Of a DNA stretch of 10,557 nucleotides, positions 1-6,232 are shown one piece after another. Location: assembly GCA_030844565.1 (NCBI GenBank), contig JAUUNK010000176.1, positions 1 through 10,557 of the forward strand, read 5' to 3'. The DNA comes from Bacteroides ovatus. Lineage in GTDB: Bacteria; Bacteroidota; Bacteroidia; Bacteroidales; Bacteroidaceae. Both the position numbers and the translations under genes were made by a program. Every line of letters starts with the position of its first letter. Within the stretch, counting starts at the first letter, position 1. The notes beneath the pieces were generated by a model. That model saw only the letters and a list, made by a program, of their open reading frames with translations, was not told the DNA's origin and ran no database searches.

Positions 1-110
1 TTAAGGACTATGCGCGGTGACTATGAAAAGTGAGGAACTTTTTCAGTGCCCTCTCTGTTCCGGGTGCTTTTTTTCATGGTAATTAGTCTTTTTAATGTTA
101 GTACTTTTGT
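1..110 (-). other. Leader region between fecR and an expected off-window gene
   Basis: This is the sequence downstream of the anti-sigma stop codon on the minus strand. In Bacteroides loci of this type a SusC-like TonB receptor gene usually follows, so this is probably its leader, but no receptor sequence is visible. One tiny reading frame is present: an ATG at 77 to 75 reads MKKSTRNREGTEKVPHFS and stops at 25-23. It could be a chance ORF or a leader peptide. A small stem, AAAAGT at 26-31 with ACTTTT at 37-42, is too weak to call a terminator. Confidence 0.3.
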
Positions 111-1109
111 TTATTTGGATATGATGTAGCATTTATCCTCTTCTAGTTTGAAACTTAAGTTTCCCACTACATCGACAATGACGTCCATCACTTCGGACAG
201 CGGTGCCTGGTCTTTAAATCGGAAGCTAAAACGGTCTTTACTTAAGCTATGCAGGCTATAGATGAACTGGTAGTTGTACTTGCGTTCCAGTATGGTTATA
301 ATATCCGTTACCGTCATCTGTTGGAAAACGAGTTCGCCTCTTTGCCATGCTGTTACATCTTCCATGAGGGGGTGAGTCACTATTCCATGCCGGCTTTCTT
401 TGTTGTAGGAAAATTGTTCTTTGGGTTTCAGTAAGGTCCTTTTTTGCAGATTGTCGTACTCCACAAGAACACTGCCAGAGATCAGGGTAGCACTGATGTC
501 CGGGTCTTCCGCATAGGTAGAAACATTGAATTCGGTGCCCAGTGCGGTAACTTGGAAATCGTTTGTTTTTACAATAAATGGATGTTTCTTATCGGGCTTT
601 ACTTTAAAATTGGCTTCTCCAATCAGGTAGACGCTACGGTTCTTTCCTGTAAATTGCTTGGGATACAACAGGGTGCTTTTTGAATTCATTTGTACCTTGC
701 TTCCATCGGGTAAAACATACATTTTGGTGGATTGAGTAACCGATGAGAAGAGTTGTACCCACTCGGTTTCACTCTTATATATCTGAGTTGCCATGTAGAT
801 GGAGGAGACTGAAATGATAAGTAATATGGCTGCCGCCGACTGCCAAAATCGTAAGAAGTGTTTTGTCTTGCGCTTTTCTGGTAGCGGATTGGAAATTATT
901 CCATTGTTTTGTTTCCAACGATTGAATGATTTTTCCAGATCCGGTATTTCTCCTTTGTTCTGTGCTTCTACCCACAGTTCCTGTAGTGCTTCGTCCTTTT
1001 CCTTCGCATGCTCTTCGTCCACCAGCCATCTATAAAAAAGCTGGTTAATGTGAGGTGGATACTCATATTTAGTGAATAGTGATACTATGTATCGAAAGAC
1101 ATTTTTCAT
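111..1109 (-). CDS. FecR family anti-sigma factor (DUF4974 C-terminus)
   Basis: This is an inner-membrane anti-sigma regulator. In the family, the cytoplasmic N-terminus holds the partner ECF sigma factor and the periplasmic part senses the signalling domain of a TonB-dependent receptor. The 332-residue layout fits. A cytoplasmic segment covers residues 1-85, including RWLVDEEHAKEKDEALQELW as expected for an anti-sigma N-terminus. One membrane helix lies at about 88-108 (AAAILLIISVSSIY). The FecR domain spans about 120-225, with the hallmarks LPDGSKVQMNSKSTLLYP, GEANFKV, HPFIVKT and ALGTEFNVSTY. The C-terminal DUF4974 (STN-like) domain spans about 255-330, with GELVFQQMTVTDIITILERKYN split over its start. 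Length is normal and no frameshift is seen. It starts 61 bases after the sigma gene stop and is probably co-transcribed with it. The substrate of the system cannot be read from this window. Confidence 0.93.
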   Translation of the reverse strand: MKNVFRYIVSLFTKYEYPPHINQLFYRWLVDEEHAKEKDEALQELWVEAQNKGEIPDLEKSFNRWKQNNGIISNPLPEKRKTKHFLRFWQSAAAILLIISVSSIYMATQIYKSETEWVQLFSSVTQSTKMYVLPDGSKVQMNSKSTLLYPKQFTGKNRSVYLIGEANFKVKPDKKHPFIVKTNDFQVTALGTEFNVSTYAEDPDISATLISGSVLVEYDNLQKRTLLKPKEQFSYNKESRHGIVTHPLMEDVTAWQRGELVFQQMTVTDIITILERKYNYQFIYSLHSLSKDRFSFRFKDQAPLSEVMDVIVDVVGNLSFKLEEDKCYIISK

Positions 1110-1170
1110 ATTTCGTGGTATTATAAATTAAGGGTCTTTATATATACCACAAACGAAACACTCCAACTAC

Positions 1171-1713
1171 TTATAGAAAATAGAGGAAAAATAAAATAAA
1201 AGTGATTTTTTTTAATTCTTTGAGCGCACAGTAGATCTGATACTCTACTGTGCGTATTGAAATATGCAGTTTTGCAGCTATTTCCTGATGGGTCATATTC
1301 TGGAAACGACTCAGCTCAAAGATATTTCTACAAGCTTGGGGAAGCCGGGCAAGGGTTAGTTTAATGGCGACTAGCATCTCTTTATAATATAGGTGGGTCG
1401 ATGGGTCATCGGATGTAGCCAATTCTTTGATCAGGTTTTCATGCATCTGTTCGTCTTGATAATTTGCTTCCAACTTTTTGCGATTGATAAAATTGATGGT
1501 CAGGTTTTTGGCAATAGTGAAAATATAACTTTTGATTTCCTTATCCTCATTCCATATCTCAGGTTTCATCCACAATTTGGTGAATACATCCTGAGCAAGA
1601 TCTTCTGCGTCCTCTTCTGATTTGAGAAGTGCGAAGATAAAATGCTTCACTGATGAAAAGTGGGCTTTGAATATAGCTTCATAACGCAATGTCGAACTAG
1701 ATTTTGGGGTCAT
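1171..1713 (-). CDS. ECF RNA polymerase sigma-70 factor
   Basis: This is an extracytoplasmic-function sigma factor that would direct RNA polymerase to the promoter of the linked uptake genes once released by the FecR protein. With the start chosen here it has 180 residues (MTPKSSSTLRYEAIFKAHF...), typical for the family. Region 2 is near residues 12-75, with the core-binding signature EEDAEDLAQDVFTKLW and the IKSYIFTIAKNLTINFINR stretch. Region 4 is near 118-168, with LPQACRNIFELSRFQNMTHQ followed by the helix-turn-helix EIAAKLHISIRTVEYQIYCA. The frame is open to an ATG at 1836, but the extra 41 residues have no sigma features, and a perfect -7 promoter element at 1742-1749 lies inside that extension, so the start at 1713 is preferred. 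The protein ends in an unusual hydrophobic tail, ITFILFFLYFL. The target promoter is not known. Confidence 0.92.
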   Translation of the reverse strand: MTPKSSSTLRYEAIFKAHFSSVKHFIFALLKSEEDAEDLAQDVFTKLWMKPEIWNEDKEIKSYIFTIAKNLTINFINRKKLEANYQDEQMHENLIKELATSDDPSTHLYYKEMLVAIKLTLARLPQACRNIFELSRFQNMTHQEIAAKLHISIRTVEYQIYCALKELKKITFILFFLYFL

Positions 1714-1741
1714 AAAATTAAAGGTTGTCTTTAATGGGTTA

Positions 1742-1749
1742 CAAATGTA
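1742..1749 (-). promoter_or_regulatory. Bacteroides-type -7 promoter element for the sigma/anti-sigma operon
   Basis: On the minus strand this reads TACATTTG, a full match to the Bacteroides -7 consensus TAnnTTTG. It lies 28 bases before the preferred sigma start at 1713, leaving a leader of roughly 20 bases. No clear TTTG -33 element is seen at the usual distance. A weaker box, TATCTTTT (7 of 8, at 1860-1867), could serve the longer ORF starting at 1836. Confidence 0.55.
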
Positions 1750-1927
1750 GAGAAATAAATCAGAAAAAGAAAAATTTAAATAAGAATGTGGAACGTTAGT
1801 CGGTTGTGCATAGAAAGAATTTATAATGTTGAGCATTTCTATCGGAAATTCTGAGTTGGAAAAGATAGGGGGTATTTAGGGTCTTAATGCGTCAAATAAC
1901 AGCGCTATATTGCAAGCACTTACCTGA

Positions 1928-2122
1928 TTAGTCTATTTTGTCATACTGAACCGTTTGCGCAAGGTAGGTGCAGGTAGAGGATTGACTCCTTTCTTAATGG
2001 ATGCGGATAGTCGTAACCATTCGTTGTCGTTTTCGTTGATGTTTTCTATCGGTGATATTCGGTATGAATATACCATTGAATTTGATAGTAAAAGTAGATT
2101 GCCTGCATTTGCAAAATCGTAG
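1928..2122 (+). pseudogene. Remnant of an AAA_15/OLD-like ATP-binding protein
   Basis: Reading in the frame of base 1928 gives 64 codons open between a TGA at 1925-1927 and a TAG at 2120-2122. The middle, TPFLMDADSRN followed by SLSFSMFSIGD and IRYEYTIEFDSK, resembles the segment of AAA_15/AAA_21 ATPases that follows the Walker A region, where such proteins have a PFLFDE-like motif and then a beta strand of the form IRYxYxxEF. The Walker A part upstream and the Walker B and signature parts downstream are absent, so this cannot be a working ATPase. The match is from memory of the family pattern, not from a search. Such ATPases are often part of defence or accessory islands. It might instead be a chance open frame. 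Confidence 0.45.
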
Positions 2123-2208
2123 ATAAGTTCACGGATATTTTAGCTTGACTTTAATGTACATATATACGAATACGGGGATAAAGTAAAGTCGTTTTTCTTT
2201 TGGTAAGC

Positions 2209-2220
2209 AAAACGAGTTTT
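2209..2220. promoter_or_regulatory. Candidate HipB operator palindrome
   Basis: AAAACGAGTTTT is a palindrome with 5-base arms and a 2-base centre, 54 bases before the hipB promoter element. A second CGTTTT at 2190-2195 forms a larger inverted pair with AAAACG at 2209-2214. HipB-type antitoxins bind such palindromes and repress their own operon. Assignment rests on position and symmetry only. Confidence 0.3.
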
Positions 2221-2273
2221 CAATATGTTGCTGTATTTTGCCTATAATATATCATTAAATAAATAAAAATCGT

Positions 2274-2281
2274 TATCTTTG
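2274..2281 (+). promoter_or_regulatory. Bacteroides-type -7 promoter element for hipBA
   Basis: TATCTTTG matches the Bacteroides -7 consensus TAnnTTTG exactly and lies 13 bases before the first hipB start codon at 2295 and 22 bases before the second at 2304. Transcription would start near 2288, giving a very short leader. No clear TTTG -33 element is seen at the expected distance. Confidence 0.6.
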
Positions 2282-2294
2282 TATATTATATGAT

Positions 2295-2624
2295 ATGTTG
2301 AATATGGCAAAGAATACAATGGGGACTAAATTACCTCGAAAACTGGAACAGAAGATGCAGGTTGTGGGAGAGCAGATTAAATTGGCTCGCTTACGTAGAA
2401 ATCTGAGTGTTGCTCAGGTGGCTGAACGTGCCACCTGTTCTCCGTTGACCGTATCCCGGATAGAGAAAGGTGCACCGACAGTAGCAATTGGAATCTACTT
2501 GCGTGTGCTGTATGCCTTACAACTTGATGATGATATTCTGTGGCTTGCCAAAGAAGACAAACTGGGGAAAGCTTTGCAGGATTTGAGTTTGAAAACAAGA
2601 GAACGTGCATCAAAAAAGGAATAG
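2295..2624 (+). CDS. hipB: HipB-like XRE family antitoxin / transcriptional repressor
   Basis: This is a DNA-binding protein of the Cro/CI (XRE) type and the likely antitoxin of the HipA kinase encoded just downstream. The 109 residues contain one helix-turn-helix domain at about 23-80: VGEQIKLARLRRNLSVAQVA, then ERATCSPLTVSRIEKGAPTV, then IGIYLRVLYALQL. The PLTVSRIEKG stretch is the recognition-helix signature. The tail after residue 85 is charged and helical. In known HipBA pairs, HipB binds operators as a dimer, sequesters HipA and represses the operon. The start is ambiguous: ATG at 2295 or ATG at 2304 (MAKNTMGTK). The promoter element ends at 2281, so the second start leaves a more usual leader. 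The gene ends three bases before hipA, so the two are co-transcribed. Confidence 0.85.
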   Translation: MLNMAKNTMGTKLPRKLEQKMQVVGEQIKLARLRRNLSVAQVAERATCSPLTVSRIEKGAPTVAIGIYLRVLYALQLDDDILWLAKEDKLGKALQDLSLKTRERASKKE

Positions 2625-2627
2625 ACG

Positions 2628-3890
2628 ATGAAAAAATTATATGTATATGCTGATTTTGACTGGCTGAAAGAGGTTGAATTCATTGGCGAGTTGGGATACG
2701 AATCACTTCGAGGCTCGGACAGTTATTGCTTTACATTTTGCGATGAATGGTTGAAAAAACATGGTGATTTGTTTTTGAGTGATGATTTGAACAACTATCC
2801 GGGGCAACAATATACACAACCGGAGAAAGATATATTCGGATGTTTTTCTGATGACTTGCCCGATCGTTGGGGACGTACTCTGTTGTTGCGACGTGAGCAA
2901 CTTACAGCAATGGAAGAAAAGCGACTTGTGCGACGATTGTCTTCCTTCGATTTTCTGATGGGTATTGATGACTTCTCCCGAATGGGGGCTTTCCGTTTCA
3001 AAGAAGGTCCCGATGGAGAGTTTATAAATGTGAGTGAGCCGTTGAAAATTCCACCTCTGACAGATCTTAGAGAATTGATTGTAGCCAGTGTAGAGGTTGA
3101 GAAAAGTGAAGAAGACAATATCCTTCCTGATAAAAAATGGATTACCCAACTTGTACAGCCGGGGTCATCGTTGGGCGGTGCAAGACCCAAGGCTAGTGTG
3201 ACAGATGCAGATAAAACGCTATACATAGCTAAGTTCCCTTCACGTAAAGATGATTACGATGCTGGACTATGGGAGCATTTCAGCCATCTTCTTGCTATAA
3301 AAGCCGACATAAATGCAGCGAAAACAAAAGTTATTGCCACAGGCGAAAAATATCACACCTTGCTTTCAGAGCGTTTTGACAGAACCCAAGACGGAAAACG
3401 AATTCATTTTGCTTCCGCAATGACTTTGTTGGGGCTGAATGACGGAGATAATGCGGCTACGGGACATGGTTATCTGGATATAGTTGATTTTATTATTCAG
3501 AATTGTACAGATGTAGAGCGTAATTTGCAAGAACTCTATCGTCGTGTAGCTTTCAATATCTGCATTGGCAATAGCGATGACCATTTCCGTAATCACGGTT
3601 TTCTTTTGACTGCAAAGGGTTGGACGCTATCACCTGCATACGACATGAATCCCACTCTGAATGAATATCAAAGTCTGCTTATCTCATCTACATCCAACAA
3701 AGCAGACCTCAGCATTTTACTTGATGCTTGCGAAGATTATATGCTTAACCGGAAAACAGCAGACAAGATTATTTCAGAGGTGATTGAAACTGTAAAAGGA
3801 TGGCGAGAATTGGCTGTACGGTTAGGCATTTCCAAGAGAGAGATGGATATGTTTGGTGGGGTGTTGGATGAGCGGTGTAGGGTGAAATGA
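2628..3890 (+). CDS. hipA: HipA family serine/threonine-protein kinase toxin
   Basis: This is the toxin kinase of a type II toxin-antitoxin pair. E. coli HipA phosphorylates glutamyl-tRNA synthetase; the target of this one is unknown. At 420 residues it is close to the 440 of E. coli HipA and carries both the N-terminal subdomain (about 1-120, with DIFGCFSDDLPDRWGRTLLL) and the kinase core. Visible core motifs are the regulatory loop PGSSLGGARPKAS with S180 and S181, the nucleotide-binding lysine K202 in YIAKFPS, the catalytic aspartate D317 in NSDDH with N322, and the metal-binding D339 in SPAYDMNPT. The residue spacing of these matches E. coli D309, N314 and D332 closely. No key residue is missing, so the kinase looks active. 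S181 aligns with the autophosphorylated S150 of E. coli HipA. The gene starts three bases after hipB, with an AAGGA inside the end of hipB as a possible ribosome site. The 153 bases that follow show no clear terminator. Confidence 0.9.
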   Translation: MKKLYVYADFDWLKEVEFIGELGYESLRGSDSYCFTFCDEWLKKHGDLFLSDDLNNYPGQQYTQPEKDIFGCFSDDLPDRWGRTLLLRREQLTAMEEKRLVRRLSSFDFLMGIDDFSRMGAFRFKEGPDGEFINVSEPLKIPPLTDLRELIVASVEVEKSEEDNILPDKKWITQLVQPGSSLGGARPKASVTDADKTLYIAKFPSRKDDYDAGLWEHFSHLLAIKADINAAKTKVIATGEKYHTLLSERFDRTQDGKRIHFASAMTLLGLNDGDNAATGHGYLDIVDFIIQNCTDVERNLQELYRRVAFNICIGNSDDHFRNHGFLLTAKGWTLSPAYDMNPTLNEYQSLLISSTSNKADLSILLDACEDYMLNRKTADKIISEVIETVKGWRELAVRLGISKREMDMFGGVLDERCRVK

Positions 3891-4043
3891 CTATTTATGT
3901 ACGGTAAATTACCCAACGAAAATATGCCAAATTTCCAAGTGTTGTGATGTATTAATTTGATTCATAAGCAATCGTGTAAGAAGATGCCATCGGTGACTCT
4001 GTATTGAGGGTGCACTTCAGATGTGATTGTTGTTAATCGTGGA

Positions 4044-5441
4044 CTACTTGCCAATGCAAAAATGCTGAAATATATTCTCAAGTACCATATCATTCGTTAC
4101 TTCTCCTACTATATCAGAAATAAAGAAAATGCATTCCCGTATATCCTGCGAAAGAAAATCCCCTGACATTTGTGAATCAATACCTTTTTGCACCCGATGA
4201 ATAGCATCTAAAGCTTTGCTTAAGGCTTCATAATGTCTTACGTTGGTTACGATAATATCATTTTGTGTTACTGTAGGTAAATGTGCTGCATCAATAAGCA
4301 TTTTCTGCAATTCATTTGTATTTTCCCGTTGCTTTGCCGAAATGAAAATATGTCCGGTATAATTTTTTGGAAAATCTTTTAATGAAGACACTATAACCTT
4401 TTTTTGATTTTCTTCGATCAGATCAGCTTTATTGAATACCACAATCAGATGTTTTTCTTGGCAGCGAGGGATGATCTTTCCGGATAATTGTTTTATCTGA
4501 GAAGATGCGTCACATGAATCTATCATCCAAAGAACAATTTCTGCCTGCTCTAGCTTTTGAAAAGTACGTTCGATTCCGAGACTTTCAATTGTATCATTTG
4601 TTTCCCGGATTCCGGCGGTATCAATAAAGCGAAAAGTAATTCCTCCAATGTTGATTGTATCTTCAATTACATCACGTGTTGTTCCGTGAATATCACTGAC
4701 AATAGCTTTATCCTCGTTCAATAAAACATTCAATAAAGTAGATTTTCCTGCATTTGTTTCACCGATGATGGCAACAGGAATGCCGTTCTTGATGGCATTA
4801 CCCACGCTGAATGAATGAACCAGGCGGGAGATGACTTGTTCTATTTCATCTGCTAACTGCCGGAGGGCCGAACGGTCTGCAAATTCTACATCTTCTTCGC
4901 TAAAATCCAGTTCAAGCTCAATTAGGGAGGTGAAGTTTAATAGTTTATTACGTAGGTCGGTCAATTCTTTACTGAATCCTCCTCGCATTTGGCTCATTGC
5001 TAATCGATGGGTAGCGGCAGAAGAAGAGGCAATTAAATCTGCGACTGCTTCGGCTTGGCTTAAATCCATCTTGCCGTTGAGGAAAGCACGTTGAGTATAT
5101 TCCCCTGGTTGGGCGAGACGACAGCCATTCTTAATCAGTAATTGCATTACTTGTTGGAGAATATAAGAAGAACCGTGGCACATGATTTCAGTACTGTCTT
5201 CACCAGTGTAAGAATGGGGGGCACGAAAAAGGCTTACGAGTACTTCATCTATAACTTCTTCCCCATTGGAGATTTGTCCGAAAGTTAAAGTATAAGGCTT
5301 TTGCTCACTCAGTACTTTATCTTTTTTTAATGGTTTAAAGATGCGGCTGGTGATAGAAATGGCTTCCGGACCGGAAACACGAATACTACCGATAGCTCCT
5401 CCCTGGGCAGTGGCTATGGCACAAATAGTATCTTGGTTCAT
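4044..5441 (-). CDS. mnmE: tRNA uridine-34 modification GTPase MnmE (TrmE)
   Basis: MnmE works with MnmG (GidA) to add the carboxymethylaminomethyl group to C5 of the wobble uridine in certain tRNAs, using GTP, a folate-derived one-carbon unit and glycine or ammonium. The 465 residues match the family length. The N-terminal folate-binding domain covers about 1-120, with DTICAIATAQGGAIGSIRVS and the YTGEDSTEIMCHGS and QPGEYTQRAFLNGKMDLSQA stretches. A helical domain follows, with the G domain inserted at about 220-380: G1 GETNAGKST (227-235), G2 GTTRD (253-257), G3 DTAG (274-277), G4 NKAD (337-340) and G5 SAK (368-370). The protein ends in the family signature FCIGK with the catalytic cysteine C462. 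The ATG at 5441 gives the standard N-terminus. It appears monocistronic and is transcribed divergently from the gene at 5582. Confidence 0.97.
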   Translation of the reverse strand: MNQDTICAIATAQGGAIGSIRVSGPEAISITSRIFKPLKKDKVLSEQKPYTLTFGQISNGEEVIDEVLVSLFRAPHSYTGEDSTEIMCHGSSYILQQVMQLLIKNGCRLAQPGEYTQRAFLNGKMDLSQAEAVADLIASSSAATHRLAMSQMRGGFSKELTDLRNKLLNFTSLIELELDFSEEDVEFADRSALRQLADEIEQVISRLVHSFSVGNAIKNGIPVAIIGETNAGKSTLLNVLLNEDKAIVSDIHGTTRDVIEDTINIGGITFRFIDTAGIRETNDTIESLGIERTFQKLEQAEIVLWMIDSCDASSQIKQLSGKIIPRCQEKHLIVVFNKADLIEENQKKVIVSSLKDFPKNYTGHIFISAKQRENTNELQKMLIDAAHLPTVTQNDIIVTNVRHYEALSKALDAIHRVQKGIDSQMSGDFLSQDIRECIFFISDIVGEVTNDMVLENIFQHFCIGK

Positions 5442-5462
5442 TCTTTTTTCAATTTATCGAAG

Positions 5463-5470
5463 CAAAGATA
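5463..5470 (-). promoter_or_regulatory. Bacteroides-type -7 promoter element for mnmE
   Basis: On the minus strand this reads TATCTTTG, an exact match to TAnnTTTG, 21 bases upstream of the mnmE start codon. A TTG lies 12 bases further upstream, closer than the usual -33 spacing. The leader would be about 15 bases long and A-rich. Confidence 0.6.
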
Positions 5471-5581
5471 TGATTTTTTGTACAATAATGAATGGTTGGT
5501 GTTCTTCTTTTCTCAGTGTGGAGAAGCAACAATTTGAAAAAGAGGGTGTTATTTTAAGGATTACTTTAATAATAAAACGAT

Positions 5582-6232
5582 ATGAAGAAAGTTGTATTGA
5601 TTGGTGCTAGCGGCTTTGTAGGAACGGCTTTGTTAAATGAAGCTTTGAACCGTGAAATTCCTGTTACGGCAGTAGTCCGTCATCCGGAGAAAATCAGAAT
5701 CTTACATGAAAACTTAGAGGTAAAGAAAGTGGATGTTTCTTCATTGGAAGAGGTGTGTGAAGTATGTAGGGGTGCCGATGCGGTGGTTAGCGCTTTTAAC
5801 CCCGGATGGGATAATCCAAGGATATATGAAGAAACCATTGATGTGTATCTAACTATTGTGGATGGGGTGAAGAAAGCTGGTGTATCTCGGTTTCTTATGG
5901 TAGGAGGGGCTGGTAGCTTGTTTGTCGCTCCAGGAGTTCGTTTAATGGATTCTGGTGAAATACCCGAAGCTTTATTACCGGGAGTAAAAGCATTGGGAGA
6001 TTTTTACCTTAAATTTCTGAGAAAAGAAAAAGAGATAGATTGGGTGTTTTTTTCTCCTGCAGCAGATTTAGTGTCAGGAGTGAGAACAGGGAGGTATCGT
6101 CTGGGGAAAGATGATTTGATTGTGGATGCTGTAGGGCATAGTCACATTTCTGTAGAGGACTATGCAGCAGCTATGATTGATGAACTGGAATATCCTGCCC
6201 ATCATTGCGAACGATTCACCATAGGGTATTGA
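5582..6232 (+). CDS. NAD(P)-binding Rossmann-fold oxidoreductase (NmrA/YwnB-like, COG2910 type)
   Basis: This is a 216-residue atypical short-chain dehydrogenase-like protein. The N-terminus MKKVVLIGASGFVGTALLNE carries the nucleotide-binding GxxGxxG motif (G8, G11, G14). The second strand is followed by R33 in VVRHPEK, which often favours NADP. Further family marks are D51 in KKVDVSSLEE, ADAVVSAFNPG (residues 66-76), VSRFLMVGGAGSLFV (101-115) and ISVEDYAAAMIDELE near the end. No YxxxK catalytic pair of classical SDRs is evident, as in NmrA-like and biliverdin-reductase-B-like proteins. Its substrate is unknown. The start at 5582 follows an A-rich leader; no convincing -7 element was found, only TATTTTAA-like sequence. 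The 3' end overlaps the convergent exonuclease gene by 17 bases. Confidence 0.85.
   Translation: MKKVVLIGASGFVGTALLNEALNREIPVTAVVRHPEKIRILHENLEVKKVDVSSLEEVCEVCRGADAVVSAFNPGWDNPRIYEETIDVYLTIVDGVKKAGVSRFLMVGGAGSLFVAPGVRLMDSGEIPEALLPGVKALGDFYLKFLRKEKEIDWVFFSPAADLVSGVRTGRYRLGKDDLIVDAVGHSHISVEDYAAAMIDELEYPAHHCERFTIGY

Larger units (their letters stand above)
1714..2294. other. Gene-poor region between the sigma and hipBA operons
   Basis: No intact gene was found on either strand. The region holds divergent promoter elements for the sigma operon (1742-1749) and hipBA (2274-2281), a decayed ATPase-like fragment on the plus strand (1928-2122), and a short palindrome at 2209-2220. Positions about 1840-1925 and 2123-2190 show nothing recognisable. 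The last 100 bases are strongly AT-rich. Confidence 0.6.

Noticed and set aside
1131..1890. Repeat of AGGGTCTT near 1131 and 1877 flanking the sigma gene
   Set aside because: An eight-base match in AT-rich DNA is too short to support a site duplication or shared operator.
2703..3226. Two long minus-strand ORFs opposite hipA
   Set aside because: They overlap the kinase gene whose motifs are all in frame on the plus strand; neither resembles a known protein.
3891..4043. Possible terminator or short gene between hipA and mnmE
   Set aside because: GGTAAATTACC at 3903-3913 is a small palindrome with no T-tract, and no stable stem for either convergent gene was found. A minus-strand frame reading EVHPQYRVTDGIFLHDCL is short, has no start codon and matched no family I could recall.
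4831..5094. Plus-strand ORF antisense to mnmE
   Set aside because: It is low-complexity (Ser/Arg-rich) and lies wholly inside the well-supported mnmE gene, so it is a shadow frame.
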